Below, in pieces: positions 29,136-37,639 of a DNA stretch of 64,000 nt. Origin of the DNA: Flavobacteriales bacterium. GTDB lineage: Bacteria; Bacteroidota; Bacteroidia; Flavobacteriales_F; PHOS-HE28. The notes below the pieces were generated by a model. The model worked only from the letters and a program-made list of their open reading frames with translations, ran no database searches and was not told the DNA's origin. Position numbers and translations under genes: made by a program. The stretch spans positions 1,302,001 to 1,366,000 of the forward strand of contig JADJXH010000003.1 of NCBI GenBank assembly GCA_016715895.1, given 5' to 3'. Numbering within the stretch: position 1 is the stretch's first letter; each line of letters opens with the position of its first letter.

Positions 29136-30278
29136 TCACTTGAGCACCTCCCGGCTGATCACCAGTTTCTGGATCTCGCTGGTGCCCTCACCGATGGTGC
29201 AGAGCTTGCTGTCGCGGTAGAACTTCTCCACGGGGAAGTCCTTGGTGTAGCCGTAGCCGCCGAAGATCTGCACGGCCTCGTTGCTGGCCCACACGGCCAC
29301 CTCGCTGGCGTAGTACTTGGCCATGGCGCTCTCCTTGGTCATCTTCTTGCCGCGGTTCTTGAGGTCGGCGGCCTGCTGGGTGAGCAGTTCGGCGGCCTCG
29401 ATGCGGGTGGCCATGTCGGCCAGCTTGAAGGAGATGGCCTGGAAGCTGGCGATGGGCTGGCCGAACTGCTGGCGCTCCTTGGCGTACTTCACGCTGGCGT
29501 CGTAGGCGCCCTTGGCGATGCCCAGGCTGAGCGCCGCGATGCTGATGCGGCCGCCGTCCAGGATCTTCATGGCCTGCTGGAAGCCCTGCCCCACCTCGCC
29601 CAGCACGTTCTCCTGCGGCACGCGGCACTCCTCGAAGATCACCTCGGCCGTTTCGCTGGCGCGCATGCCCAGCTTGTTCTCCTTCTTGCCGGCCTTCAGG
29701 CCCTTGGTGCCCCGCTCGATCACGAAGGCGGTCATGCCCTTGCTGTCCAGCAGCTCGCCGGTGCGCACGATGGCCACCACCACATCGCTGCTGATGCCGT
29801 GGGTGATCCAGCACTTGGTGCCGTTCAGCACCCACTCGTTGCCCTCCTTGCGCGCCGTGCACTTCATGCGCATGGCGTCGCTGCCGGTGTTGGGCTCGGT
29901 GAGGGCCCAGGCGCCCAGCCACTGCCCGCTGGCCAGCTTGGGCAGCCACCGGCGCTTCTGCTCCTCGTTGCCGAAGGCCAGGATGTGGCCGGTGCACAGG
30001 CTGTTGTGCGCCGCCACGCTGAGGCCCACGCTGCCGCAGATCCGGGCGGTCTCCACGATGGTGTGGATGTACTCGAAATAGCCGAGCCCCGCACCGCCAT
30101 AGGTTTCCGGCACCAGCACGCCCAGCATGCCGGCCGGACCGAAGTGCTGCTTGAACAGGTCGATGGGCATGTGCTGCCGCTCGTCCCAGTCCATCACGTG
30201 GGGGCGCAGTTCGCGTTCGCACAGGTCGCGCACGGCCTGCGCGATCATGGTCTGGTTCTCGGTGGTGGTGAATTCCAT
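29136..30278 (-). CDS. Short/medium-chain acyl-CoA dehydrogenase
   Basis: 380 residues, typical for the family. FAD/substrate landmarks: LGVLVPETYGGAGLGYFEYI (~55-75), WALTEPNTGSDA (~130), CWITHG, and the C-terminal GGYGYTKDFPVEKFYRDSKL with IGEGTSEIQ; Glu364 in that last motif is at the place of the catalytic base of short-chain (butyryl-CoA) dehydrogenases. It oxidises acyl-CoA to trans-2-enoyl-CoA, passing electrons to ETF. Six bases separate it from apt upstream, so it is in a transcript with apt and the HhH gene, though no functional link is evident. Confidence 0.9.
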   Translation of the reverse strand: MEFTTTENQTMIAQAVRDLCERELRPHVMDWDERQHMPIDLFKQHFGPAGMLGVLVPETYGGAGLGYFEYIHTIVETARICGSVGLSVAAHNSLCTGHILAFGNEEQKRRWLPKLASGQWLGAWALTEPNTGSDAMRMKCTARKEGNEWVLNGTKCWITHGISSDVVVAIVRTGELLDSKGMTAFVIERGTKGLKAGKKENKLGMRASETAEVIFEECRVPQENVLGEVGQGFQQAMKILDGGRISIAALSLGIAKGAYDASVKYAKERQQFGQPIASFQAISFKLADMATRIEAAELLTQQAADLKNRGKKMTKESAMAKYYASEVAVWASNEAVQIFGGYGYTKDFPVEKFYRDSKLCTIGEGTSEIQKLVISREVLK

Positions 30279-30284
30279 GCGGGT

Positions 30285-30815
30285 TCAGTAGGTCACCAGG
30301 CGGATGATGTCCGCGTCGTAGGGACGCAGGCGTTCAACACCCGCCAGGGCGGAGAGTTCAATGACGAAGGTGAAGGCGGCCACGCGGCCGCCCTGCATGC
30401 GCACCAGGTCGGCGGCGGCGGCGGCGGTGCCGCCGGTGGCCAGCAGGTCGTCGTGCACCAACACCTGCATGCCGGGCCGCACCACGTCCACATGCATCTC
30501 GATCTCGGCCGTGCCGTACTCGAGGGCGTAACTGGTGCTCACCGTGCGGTGGGGCAGCTTGCCCTTCTTGCGCACGGTGACGAAGGGGACGCCGAGCCTC
30601 AAGGCCAGCGGCATGCCGTAGAGGAAGCCGCGGCTCTCGATGCCGGCGATGGCATCGATGCGGCGGCCGTCCAGGCGTTCCATGAAGCCGTCCACCACCG
30701 CCTGGCTCAGGGCGGGGTCCTCCATCACCGGGGTGATGTCACGGAACAGGATGCCCGGCTTGGGAAAGTCAGGCACCGCGCGGATGGCGGCCTGCAACCG
30801 GTCCTGTAGAACCAT
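30285..30815 (-). CDS. apt: Adenine phosphoribosyltransferase
   Basis: 176 residues. It opens with the PDFPKPGILFRDITPVMEDP motif of Apt, has IAGIESRGFLYGMPLALRLG in the hood region, and carries the PRPP-binding motif VLVHDDLLATGGTA (~122-135). It salvages adenine to AMP using PRPP. Its ATG overlaps the stop of the upstream HhH gene by one base, indicating translational coupling. Confidence 0.95.
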   Translation of the reverse strand: MVLQDRLQAAIRAVPDFPKPGILFRDITPVMEDPALSQAVVDGFMERLDGRRIDAIAGIESRGFLYGMPLALRLGVPFVTVRKKGKLPHRTVSTSYALEYGTAEIEMHVDVVRPGMQVLVHDDLLATGGTAAAAADLVRMQGGRVAAFTFVIELSALAGVERLRPYDADIIRLVTY

Positions 30816-31756
30816 TACTTCACGGAAAAATAGGGCGCGAAAGTACGGAGCGTCCCTTCATCCACCAGCGCACAGCCCCGGAGGTCGTCCAGGGTGCGGA
30901 ACGGACCATGCTGGCGGCGGTAGGCCACCAGGGCCTTGGCCAGCTTCCACCGCAGGTAGGGGTGCGCGGCCAGTTCCTCCACCGTGCCGCTGTTCATGGG
31001 CACGCGGCGCACCAGGGCGGTGTCCACCGTCAACAAGGTACGCAGCTGCGCAAGGGCCTCGGGCTTGTCCTTCAGCACGTACACCTCGGCCAGTTGGTCC
31101 AGGCTGTGGTAGCCGCCCAGCTGGTCGCGGTAGCGCAGGATGCCCCGGGCGAAGGACGGCCCCACGCCCGGCAGGGCCACCAGCGCGGCGCTGTCGCAGC
31201 TGTTCACCTCGAGCGGCGCGCGCTCCGGGCGCGCCGGCCGCTCCGCGCGGGTCCAGGCGCGCGTGCTGTCCCTCGTCCATCGCCGCTCCGCACGCGCTGC
31301 TCCCCCACCCTCCGCCCGGTCGGGCAGTCGCACGTAGGGCAGCAGCCGCGCCACCTGGTCGGGATGCAGGCTGCGCAGGCGGGCCAGGTCCTGCCGATGC
31401 TCGAACGTGCCGCCATGCGCGATGTAGCTCAGCACGCCGCGCGCCTGCCGTTCGCTCAGGCCCAGGCGCCGCCAGTCCTGGGCCGTGGCCGTATTGGGAT
31501 CGAAGGCGAAGAGGCTGTCTGCCGCGGCGTTGCGGTCCGTGGCGCCCCGGGTGCGCAGGCTGTCGGCGGCCCGCCGTTCGGCGAGCCACACGGCCAGTTG
31601 GGCTTCCGCAGCGGCCATCAGCGCAGGGTCGGGCGGACGCTGCCGTTCCCACGCGATCCAGCCCCCGAACGCGGCCATGGCCAGCACCAGCACAAAGAGG
31701 CCGCGCCGCTCGGCGCGGTGCATGCTGAAGGCATCCATCCAACGGGCGCGGCGCAT
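30815..31756 (-). CDS. Helix-hairpin-helix (ComEA-like) protein with N-terminal membrane anchor
   Basis: 313 residues. One N-terminal hydrophobic segment (RRGLFVLVLAMAAFGGWIAW) should anchor it with the rest outside the cytoplasm. Repeated HhH motifs follow: DWRRLGLSERQARGVLSYIA, VNSCDSAALVALPGVGPSFA, and KALVAYRRQHGPFRTLDDLR. ComEA proteins bind DNA during uptake; in Bacteroidota many such multi-HhH proteins exist without proven competence roles. The region between motifs is Arg/Ala-rich. A TACCTTGG element lies 15 bases before the start. Confidence 0.8.
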   Translation of the reverse strand: MRRARWMDAFSMHRAERRGLFVLVLAMAAFGGWIAWERQRPPDPALMAAAEAQLAVWLAERRAADSLRTRGATDRNAAADSLFAFDPNTATAQDWRRLGLSERQARGVLSYIAHGGTFEHRQDLARLRSLHPDQVARLLPYVRLPDRAEGGGAARAERRWTRDSTRAWTRAERPARPERAPLEVNSCDSAALVALPGVGPSFARGILRYRDQLGGYHSLDQLAEVYVLKDKPEALAQLRTLLTVDTALVRRVPMNSGTVEELAAHPYLRWKLAKALVAYRRQHGPFRTLDDLRGCALVDEGTLRTFAPYFSVK

Positions 31757-31771
31757 GGATCTCGATGCGCA

Positions 31772-31779
31772 CCAAGGTA
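31772..31779 (-). promoter_or_regulatory. -7 promoter element for the HhH-apt-acyl-CoA dehydrogenase transcript
   Basis: Minus strand GGCTACCTTGG contains TACCTTGG, the same variant as at 53932-53939, with 15 bases between it and ATG 31756. Confidence 0.5.
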
Positions 31780-31789
31780 GCCGATCGGC

Positions 31790-32692
31790 TCAACCGGCCA
31801 ACTGGGCCTGCACCACGGCCAGTCCGGCCTCGAAACCGCGCGGTTCATACCCCAGGTCGCGGCGCGCCTTGTCCAGCACGAATCCCGTCCGGGGCGGGCG
31901 CCGGGCGGGCTGGCCCAGCGTGTGGCTCTTCACGGGCTGCACTCCGTCCAGCGGCAGGCCGAAGAACCGACCCACCCGGTGCACCAGCTCCAGGATGCTC
32001 ATGCCGTCCGGGCCGCTGAGGTGATAGATCCCCGTGGCACCGCGCCGGGCGATGCGAATGCAGCCCTCGGCCAGGTCCTCCGCCAGGGTGGGCATGCGCC
32101 ATTGGTCGTCCACCACCTTGATGGGCTCCCCCTTCGCCAGGGCGCTCCTGGCCCACAGCACCACGTTGCTGCGGCTCAGCCCCGGCGCCACGCCGTACAC
32201 GATGATGGTGCGGGCGATCGCCCACTTCGCGAGACCGCCTTCGCGCACCACCCGCTCGCTGTCCAGCTTGCTGTGTCCGTACACGCTCAGCGGCGCGGGG
32301 ACGTCGTCCTCGCGGTAGGGTCCCGCCGCTCCATCGAAGATGAAATCGGTGCTCAGGTGGATGAAGTGGCTGCCATGGCGGCGCGCTGCATGCACCAGGT
32401 GTTCGGTGGCCGTCACGTTCTGCAGCCGGCAGGCCACAGGGTCCAGCTCGCAGGCGTCCACATTGGTCATGGCCGCGGTGTGGATCACCGCCTCGGGGCG
32501 TACGGCATCGAACACGGTGTTCACCGCGGTGGCATCGGTGATGTCGAGGGACCTGTAGCGCTCGCCCAGGGGCTGCGGGCTGCGGTCGCCCCCCCGGCTG
32601 GTGGCGGTGAGCGTTACGGCCGGGTCGTTCCGCAGGGCGGCCACGAGCTTCTGGCCCAGCAGGCCATTGCTTCCGGTGATCAGGATGCGCAT
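31790..32692 (-). CDS. dTDP-4-dehydrorhamnose reductase-like SDR protein (RmlD family)
   Basis: 300 residues from ATG 32692 (MRILITGSNGLLGQKLVAAL); upstream in-frame sequence is not conserved. GSNGLLGQK is the Rossmann GxxGxxG, HTAAMTNVDACELDP and FIHLSTDFIFDG match RmlD, and Tyr-x3-Lys is in YGHSKLDSE. C-terminal PRTGFVLDKARRDLGYEPRG is typical. The family reduces dTDP-4-keto-rhamnose, but no other rhamnose genes are near, so it may serve another deoxysugar or be the reductase-like subunit of methionine adenosyltransferase type. Specific substrate unresolved. Confidence 0.75.
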   Translation of the reverse strand: MRILITGSNGLLGQKLVAALRNDPAVTLTATSRGGDRSPQPLGERYRSLDITDATAVNTVFDAVRPEAVIHTAAMTNVDACELDPVACRLQNVTATEHLVHAARRHGSHFIHLSTDFIFDGAAGPYREDDVPAPLSVYGHSKLDSERVVREGGLAKWAIARTIIVYGVAPGLSRSNVVLWARSALAKGEPIKVVDDQWRMPTLAEDLAEGCIRIARRGATGIYHLSGPDGMSILELVHRVGRFFGLPLDGVQPVKSHTLGQPARRPPRTGFVLDKARRDLGYEPRGFEAGLAVVQAQLAG

Positions 32693-32798
32693 GCGCTGCG
32701 AAGAAAGCGCCTGGATGGGAATGGACCGCACGTGATGGCGCTCGGGCCTCGCCGGTGAAGTGTTTCCATGGACGGACCACCGATCGTCACCATGGGCT

Positions 32799-32816
32799 TA
32801 TATTCGTCCGACGAAT
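32799..32816 (+). promoter_or_regulatory. Promoter element overlapping a perfect 15-base palindrome before the DUF4143 gene
   Basis: TATATTCG (32799-32806) fits TAnnTTTG with one mismatch. It overlaps ATTCGTC-C-GACGAAT (32802-32816), a perfect inverted repeat of 7-base arms, ending 11 bases before ATG 32828. This placement suits an operator bound by a dimeric repressor. Confidence 0.5.
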
Positions 32817-32827
32817 CTAAAGTGATC

Positions 32828-34078
32828 ATGGAACATGGTCGGCTTGAAAAGACGTCCTGGGCCCGGGCGCTCAAACAGCCCTACGTGCACATCATCTTCG
32901 GAGCGCGGCAGACCGGCAAGAGCACGCTTCTGAAAGCACTCTGTCCGCACGCGGCGCTGTACCTGGACCTCTCGCGCCCGGCCCTGCGTGCGACCTACTT
33001 GCGCGACCCCGATCAGCTGGTGCGTGAATGCCTGGCCATGCCACGGGCGCGGCGCCCCTGGGTGGTCGTGATCGACGAGGCCCAGAACGTACCGGCCCTG
33101 TTCGACGCGGTACAGTACCTCTACGATGGCGACAAGGCGCGCTGGAGGTTCGTGCTGTGCGGTAGTTCGGCCCGGAAGCTTCGGATCACAGGAGCCAACC
33201 TGCTGCCCGGGCGGAGCATGATCCACCACCTGTATCCGCTGACGTTGGCCGAACGGCCCGCACCCGGCCGTCCGGCTCGTCCCCATCCCCCTCCGCACTG
33301 GCCGTGGACCCGCCCTGGATCGACCGTGGTGGCGCGGCCGTTCCCGATGGCGGACATCGAAGAGCGGCTGCTGTACGGCGAATTGCCCGGCATCGCCACG
33401 GCACCGATGGCAAGGCGGGCAGCCCTCCTGCGCACCTGCTCGCTGGTCTACCTGGAGGAAGAGCTCCGGCGAGAGGCCTTGGTGAAGGACTGGCCCGCCT
33501 TCGCACGCTTCCTGCGCCTGGCGGCCCTGGGGTCCGGCCAGATGATCAACTACACCGGCATCGCCAATGAGGCCGGGATGAGCCTGCCCACCGTGAAAGC
33601 ATACTACCAGCTTCTGGAGGATCTGTTCATGGGGTTCACCGTGCCGGCCTTCAGCGGCAGCCCGCGGAAAAGCGCGCTGAGCACGGGGCGCTTCTTCTTC
33701 TTCGACCAGGGGGTGCGCAACGCCGCCGCCGAGCTTCCCCTGTCGCTGGACATGGTGCGCACCGCTCCGGGACCGCTGTTCGAGCAATGGGTCACCATCG
33801 AACTGTGGAAACGGTTGCGCTACCGGGCCGAAGGTTCGCTGCACTACCTGCGCACCAAGGCCGGTCTGGAGGTCGACCTCATCGTGTCCCTCGGCGGACA
33901 GCTGACCCCGATCGAGGTGAAGTGGACCGAGCGGCCCAGTACGAAGGACGCCCGGCACCTGCATGCGTTCTTGCAAGATCACCCGCACGAGGCCCGGCAC
34001 GGGTTCATCGTCTGCCGCTGCGAGCGCCCCCAGGCCATCAGCGACACGGTGACCGCGATGCCGTGGTGGATGATGTGA
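32828..34078 (+). CDS. AAA-type ATPase with C-terminal DUF4143 domain
   Basis: 416 residues from ATG 32828, which lies just after the promoter/palindrome; ATG 32768 is in frame but upstream of it. N-terminal ATPase: Walker A FGARQTGKSTLL and Walker B WVVVIDEAQNV. After a Pro/Arg-rich stretch (~142-178) comes a winged-helix-like part (GQMINYTGIANEAGMSLPTV) and DUF4143 with a PD-(D/E)XK-like pattern (LEVDLIV, then PIEVKWT). These ATPases are widespread and often variable between strains; their role is unknown, and links to mobile elements or defence remain speculative. Monocistronic by context. Confidence 0.85.
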   Translation: MEHGRLEKTSWARALKQPYVHIIFGARQTGKSTLLKALCPHAALYLDLSRPALRATYLRDPDQLVRECLAMPRARRPWVVVIDEAQNVPALFDAVQYLYDGDKARWRFVLCGSSARKLRITGANLLPGRSMIHHLYPLTLAERPAPGRPARPHPPPHWPWTRPGSTVVARPFPMADIEERLLYGELPGIATAPMARRAALLRTCSLVYLEEELRREALVKDWPAFARFLRLAALGSGQMINYTGIANEAGMSLPTVKAYYQLLEDLFMGFTVPAFSGSPRKSALSTGRFFFFDQGVRNAAAELPLSLDMVRTAPGPLFEQWVTIELWKRLRYRAEGSLHYLRTKAGLEVDLIVSLGGQLTPIEVKWTERPSTKDARHLHAFLQDHPHEARHGFIVCRCERPQAISDTVTAMPWWMM

Positions 34079-34493
34079 GGGCCACCGCAGGACAGCCACC
34101 GGCCGCACCCTGCGCTTCCCAGGCGTTGCAACCGGCCGACACGTCCTATCTTCCCATCGCATGAGCCGGTGGTATCGCATCCTGGATCAGGAAGGGATCG
34201 GCGCAACCTTGGATGGGGCGAGGTCAGAGACTTCGCGAGCCGGGTTCGCGGATCCGCGACAGGTATCCAACGCACAAGTCTCCCCGCGCGAATCCAAGCG
34301 CGGGAAGAGGTGCGCGATATGGAGGCTGGACTCGTCAATGATGAAACTGCCTACATGTGGAGTAGCGCCAACGACCGATCGGGTGTCGATCTGGATGAGG
34401 CATGAAGACGGCTGGCAAGAATATTGCACGAGCGTGGATGCTCGCGCGAGGGGGGGATTTGACACACTTTAACGACGCAGACGCACACTAGTT
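34079..34493. other. 415-base stretch without a convincing gene
   Basis: A possible reading frame on + from 34161 (ATG) to 34472 is preceded by TATCTTCC, but its 103 residues have no recognisable pattern and codon use is irregular. A second frame (34169-34405) ends in an acidic tail that looks more protein-like. The two may be remnants of a decayed gene. GC content falls from about 34300 onward. Confidence 0.4.
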
Positions 34494-34880
34494 ATGGCAA
34501 GTCATGCGGCCAGATTCGTAATAATGGATTCAGCTCAAGTGAGTAAGATATTCGAATTGAATTCAGCAATTTCTGATTGGCTCTTTGTCTCTGGATTCTG
34601 GGAAAGACTTAATAAAAGGATGGGTGAACGATTTGACCACTTCGAACATGCCGAAGTCGCAATAAGCGAATTACCAATTGTGCGAGACGAAATTGCTATA
34701 GCCCAAGACGACCTTCGCAACAAGGATACGTCCTTTCAGTTTGTACGCGCGCAGATTCCGGACGGATCGCACGTGTATGAGCATATTAATCGGGATGAAG
34801 CAATTGAAAGACTGAAATCTTGGGATGATTTTCTGTTTTCAGCAGAGCGAACCGGACTATTGGTTGACTTTGAACTCTAA
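34494..34880 (+). CDS. Hypothetical small acidic protein in a low-GC patch
   Basis: 128 residues (ATG 34494; ATG 34524 is an alternative). It is predicted mostly helical and acidic, with FELNSAISDWLFVSGFWERL and INRDEAIERLKSWDDFLFSA; no signal peptide, membrane helix or known motif is visible. Codon use is AT-rich (AAT, GAA, ATT, AGA), in sharp contrast with all neighbours, which supports horizontal origin and makes the frame believable despite small size. It stands alone between the DUF4143 ATPase and the channel gene. I do not recognise a family; an immunity or antitoxin-like role is only a guess. Confidence 0.55.
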   Translation: MASHAARFVIMDSAQVSKIFELNSAISDWLFVSGFWERLNKRMGERFDHFEHAEVAISELPIVRDEIAIAQDDLRNKDTSFQFVRAQIPDGSHVYEHINRDEAIERLKSWDDFLFSAERTGLLVDFEL

Positions 34881-35109
34881 GGTATCAATGAGCCGCACGA
34901 TCCCCCTCATCCATGCACCCCAGGCGTGCCGAAGATGGGACAGGGGGCTGGGACGGATGCCCCGCCTACCCACCAGCTGAGCCGAGCGAGAACATCCGCG
35001 TGGAAGGCGGGCCGGTGGCCCTATCGATCCCCCCACTCGGCACCCACGGCCTTCCCACGGGCTGAGCCGGGCGGGAACGACCCAACGGAGCGGCTGGGCG
35101 GTGCACCGG

Positions 35110-35811
35110 TCACTTCCGCAGGTCCTCGAAGTAGCCCTTGTTGCCGCCCAGGATGAAGAAGCTGATGAAGAGGGCGATGTAGCTGAGGTAGAAGAGCGAT
35201 TGCAGCGCCACCACCAGCTTGCCCCAGCCGGTGACGGGGAAGTACTCGCCGAAGCCGATGGTGCTGGTGATCACGAAGCTGAGGTAGACCGCATCCGTCC
35301 ACTGGTCGATGGGCCGGTTCATCGCCTGCATGGCCATGTGCAGCATGGCGAAGCTGAACACCACCTCCAGGTAGTTGAGGAAGATGAGGAGCTTGCTGCG
35401 GCGGTAACTGCGGGGCGAGCCGAAGGCATCCGAGGCGAAGATGAGCGTGGGGATGTACAGGATGGTCTCGGCCATGAGCCACAGCACCACGACGAGGGCC
35501 AGCGGGTGCCGCTCCCAGCCCAGGGCCAGCACCAGCAGCGGCAGCACGGTCTTCACCAGCACCAGCACCTCGATGGCGAAGTCCTGGTACAGCGGCCCCC
35601 TGCGCCAGAAGAGGTGCTTGATGTACATGCCCGGGAAGAGGAACTGGCTGGCGGCGAGCCCCAGCCTCACCAGCTTCTCCAGCCCGGCGTCCTCCTCGAA
35701 GGTGTTGTTCCAGACGGCGCGCAGATTGTCCCACCGCCTGGCGATGGTGGGTTGACGCTCACCGGGCCGCTGGCCCCGCCCGATGATGAGCTTGCGAACG
35801 GTGCTGCGCAC
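35110..35811 (-). CDS. Two-pore-type potassium channel-like protein (Ion_trans_2)
   Basis: 233 residues from GTG 35811. The selectivity filter is TSTIGFGEYFPVT (residues ~193-205), preceded by a pore helix (DAVYLSFVI) and followed by the last membrane helix (LVVALQSLFYLSYIALFISF). Three or four earlier hydrophobic segments (VLVLVKTVLPLLVLALGW; LALVVVLWLMAETILYIPTL; FLNYLEVVFSFAMLHMAM) make a 5-6 helix protein, without a voltage-sensor Arg series or RCK domain. It is predicted to be an inner-membrane cation channel, probably K+, although the filter lacks the Tyr of TVGYG. A TACATTCG element ends four bases before the GTG, so the mRNA may be leaderless. Confidence 0.8.
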   Translation of the reverse strand: MRSTVRKLIIGRGQRPGERQPTIARRWDNLRAVWNNTFEEDAGLEKLVRLGLAASQFLFPGMYIKHLFWRRGPLYQDFAIEVLVLVKTVLPLLVLALGWERHPLALVVVLWLMAETILYIPTLIFASDAFGSPRSYRRSKLLIFLNYLEVVFSFAMLHMAMQAMNRPIDQWTDAVYLSFVITSTIGFGEYFPVTGWGKLVVALQSLFYLSYIALFISFFILGGNKGYFEDLRK

Positions 35812-35815
35812 GGCT

Positions 35816-35823
35816 CGAATGTA
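35816..35823 (-). promoter_or_regulatory. -7 promoter element immediately before the channel gene
   Basis: Minus strand TACATTCG, one mismatch from TAnnTTTG; four bases separate it from the start codon. Confidence 0.4.
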
Positions 35824-35870
35824 GGCGGCCGTTGCGGCCCGGGTGGGTGACGTGCGTCAGACGGGGTCCG

Positions 35871-36101
35871 CTAGAGCTCCCACACGGTGCTGCGCTTGGC
35901 GAAAGGCCGCTTGATGCGCTCCTTGTGGGCCAGCACGAAGGCCATCACCAGGTAGACCACCAGGTGCAGACCGGCGGTGACGAAGCTGAGGTAGATGAAG
36001 CTGAGCCGCACCTGCTCGGTCTTGATGTTGAGCTTCTCGCCCCACCACGCGCAGACCCCGAAGGCCTGGCGCTCGAAGGTGGTCTTGATGCGGTCGATCA
36101 T
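35871..36101 (-). CDS. PspC-domain-like small membrane protein
   Basis: 76 residues. FGVCAWWGEKLNIKTEQVRL matches the PspC start (normally GVCGGLAEYFGID), followed by one long hydrophobic segment (FIYLSFVTAGLHLVVYLVMA) and a basic tail. PspC proteins sense or respond to envelope stress at the inner membrane. The Gly-Gly of the usual motif is replaced by Ala-Trp. It starts three bases after the DUF2851 stop, so it is co-transcribed with it. Confidence 0.75.
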   Translation of the reverse strand: MIDRIKTTFERQAFGVCAWWGEKLNIKTEQVRLSFIYLSFVTAGLHLVVYLVMAFVLAHKERIKRPFAKRSTVWEL

Positions 36102-36104
36102 GGT

Positions 36105-37511
36105 CTAAGGACGCGTGGCCCGCAAAAGGTGGCGTCCGAAGCCGCAAGATAAGCAGCGGCGGGGGGTGCAGTAGTGCCGCTGCAGTTCCAGCAGGGCCTG
36201 ACCCCGGGCGGCGGAGTCGACGACCACGCCGCGGGCGGCCCATGGGGACAGCACGGCGTTGTGCTCGGGCGGCAGCTGTTCCAGCAGGGCGATGGCGCGG
36301 TCGCGCAAGGCCTGTTCACCGCGGGCGCGGCCCAGCACGAAGAGCAGGGGCACCACGGCATTGATGATGAGCTGATCCACCGTGGCGGCCCCGAGGGGCT
36401 TGGGCCGGGCGGGCGTGGCGTGGTCGAAGCGGTAGTGCGTGGACCAATAGGCCGAAGGGTCCGCCTGCAGCAGGCGGCGCAGCGCGGGCACATCGGGCGC
36501 GGCGGCCAGGTCGGTGAGGTCGCCCCGGATGCGGGCCACCAGGGCGGCGAGCTGGGCCAGGCGCACCGTGGGGAAGGCGGCGGGGCGCAGGCGCCCGAAG
36601 GTCCAGGCGGCCACAGGCGCGGGGCGCAGGCCGTGCAGGCGGGCCAGGGCGCGGTGCTCGGCCTGCAGGCGGCGGGGGTGCTCGTCCACGAAGTCCACCT
36701 GCAAGAGGCCGGCCTGGCCGAAGACGAGGGCCTCCACACGGAAGGCGTCGTCGCGCACGCGGCGCAGCACGCTCCAGGGCAGGGCATGGGCCAGCATGGC
36801 GAAGGGCTCGGCGTTGGCGCGCTGGCCGAAGGCGCGGCACAGCAGGTGCCAGGCGAGGGCGGTGCTGTCACGCTGCAGCAGGCCGTAGAGCTCCTCGGCG
36901 GCGGCGGTGCGGCGCACCAGGCGTTCCACGAGCACGCTCTCCAGCCAGGTGTGGAGGCGCTCCGGTTCGGCCGGGGGCAGGTGTGCGGCACAGGGCACAT
37001 CGCCGCGTCCCCGCAACAGGCCGGCGAACACATTGAGGCTGGCGGTGCTCACGCGGGGCAGCAGCTCCACGGTGGGCAGCACGCGGCCGCCCACGGTGTG
37101 CACCTCGGCGTCGTGCTCGTACACCACGTGCAAGGCCACGTTCTCGTAGGCCGGGTCGTGCTGGTGCCCGTGCTGGGTCCATTCGCTGCTGCGCACATGC
37201 ACCTCCACGGTGCCCGCCCACTCCTGGCCGTCGATGCGCACCCGGGCATCGCGCAGATCGGGCCCGGCGTCGCGCTGGATGCGGCCGGCATGGATCACCT
37301 CCACCGGCCGCCCGTCCACGGTGCGCAGGCCATGCCGGTCGAACAGCTGGGCCTCCCAGATGAACTGCAACAGGTCCTCGCCGTAGGGAAAGGCGGGGTC
37401 CAGCAGCAGGTCATGGACGCCCGGGGCCGCTGGATCGCGCACCACGTGCAGGGGGCCATGGTGCGGGGCGGACCGCCAGGCAAGGGGCGAAGGCTGCGGA
37501 TGGAGGAACAT
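36105..37511 (-). CDS. DUF2851 family protein
   Basis: 468 residues. The segment YGEDLLQFIWEAQLFDRHGL, then DGRPVEVIHAGRIQRDAGPD and WAGTVEVHVRSSEWTQHGHQ, is the DUF2851 signature; the rest is helical and ends in a cysteine cluster (CTPRRCLSCGFGRHLL) that could bind metal. This Bacteroidota-specific family has no known function; the N-terminal sequence has features reminiscent of nuclease-like folds, but that is inference. Start ATG 37511 is the first in frame; upstream is the divergent promoter region. Confidence 0.8.
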   Translation of the reverse strand: MFLHPQPSPLAWRSAPHHGPLHVVRDPAAPGVHDLLLDPAFPYGEDLLQFIWEAQLFDRHGLRTVDGRPVEVIHAGRIQRDAGPDLRDARVRIDGQEWAGTVEVHVRSSEWTQHGHQHDPAYENVALHVVYEHDAEVHTVGGRVLPTVELLPRVSTASLNVFAGLLRGRGDVPCAAHLPPAEPERLHTWLESVLVERLVRRTAAAEELYGLLQRDSTALAWHLLCRAFGQRANAEPFAMLAHALPWSVLRRVRDDAFRVEALVFGQAGLLQVDFVDEHPRRLQAEHRALARLHGLRPAPVAAWTFGRLRPAAFPTVRLAQLAALVARIRGDLTDLAAAPDVPALRRLLQADPSAYWSTHYRFDHATPARPKPLGAATVDQLIINAVVPLLFVLGRARGEQALRDRAIALLEQLPPEHNAVLSPWAARGVVVDSAARGQALLELQRHYCTPRRCLSCGFGRHLLRATRP

Positions 37512-37627
37512 GGCTTGACGTGTTTTTGATCATTTCGACGACGGATAAGATAACGACCGCGCGGGACTGACGGCCCATTGGTCCGCGGACCGTTCGGTGC
37601 GTCCGGCAGCGAACAGGGGGAGCTGCG

Positions 37628-37635
37628 TAGTTTGG
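37628..37635 (+). promoter_or_regulatory. -7 promoter-like element before the DUF4350-like gene
   Basis: TAGTTTGG, a shifted near match to TAnnTTTG, four bases before ATG 37640. Confidence 0.35.
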
Positions 37636-37639
37636 CCCC

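Noticed and set aside
34161..34472. 103-codon frame with an upstream TATCTTCC
   Set aside because: Irregular codon use and no recognisable pattern; a second overlapping frame looks equally likely, so neither is called as a gene.
34976..35078. Imperfect 18-base direct repeat (GCTGAGCCGAGCGAGAAC and GCTGAGCCGGGCGGGAAC)
   Set aside because: Two mismatches in GC-rich intergenic DNA, no third copy and no link to a gene boundary; not distinguishable from chance.
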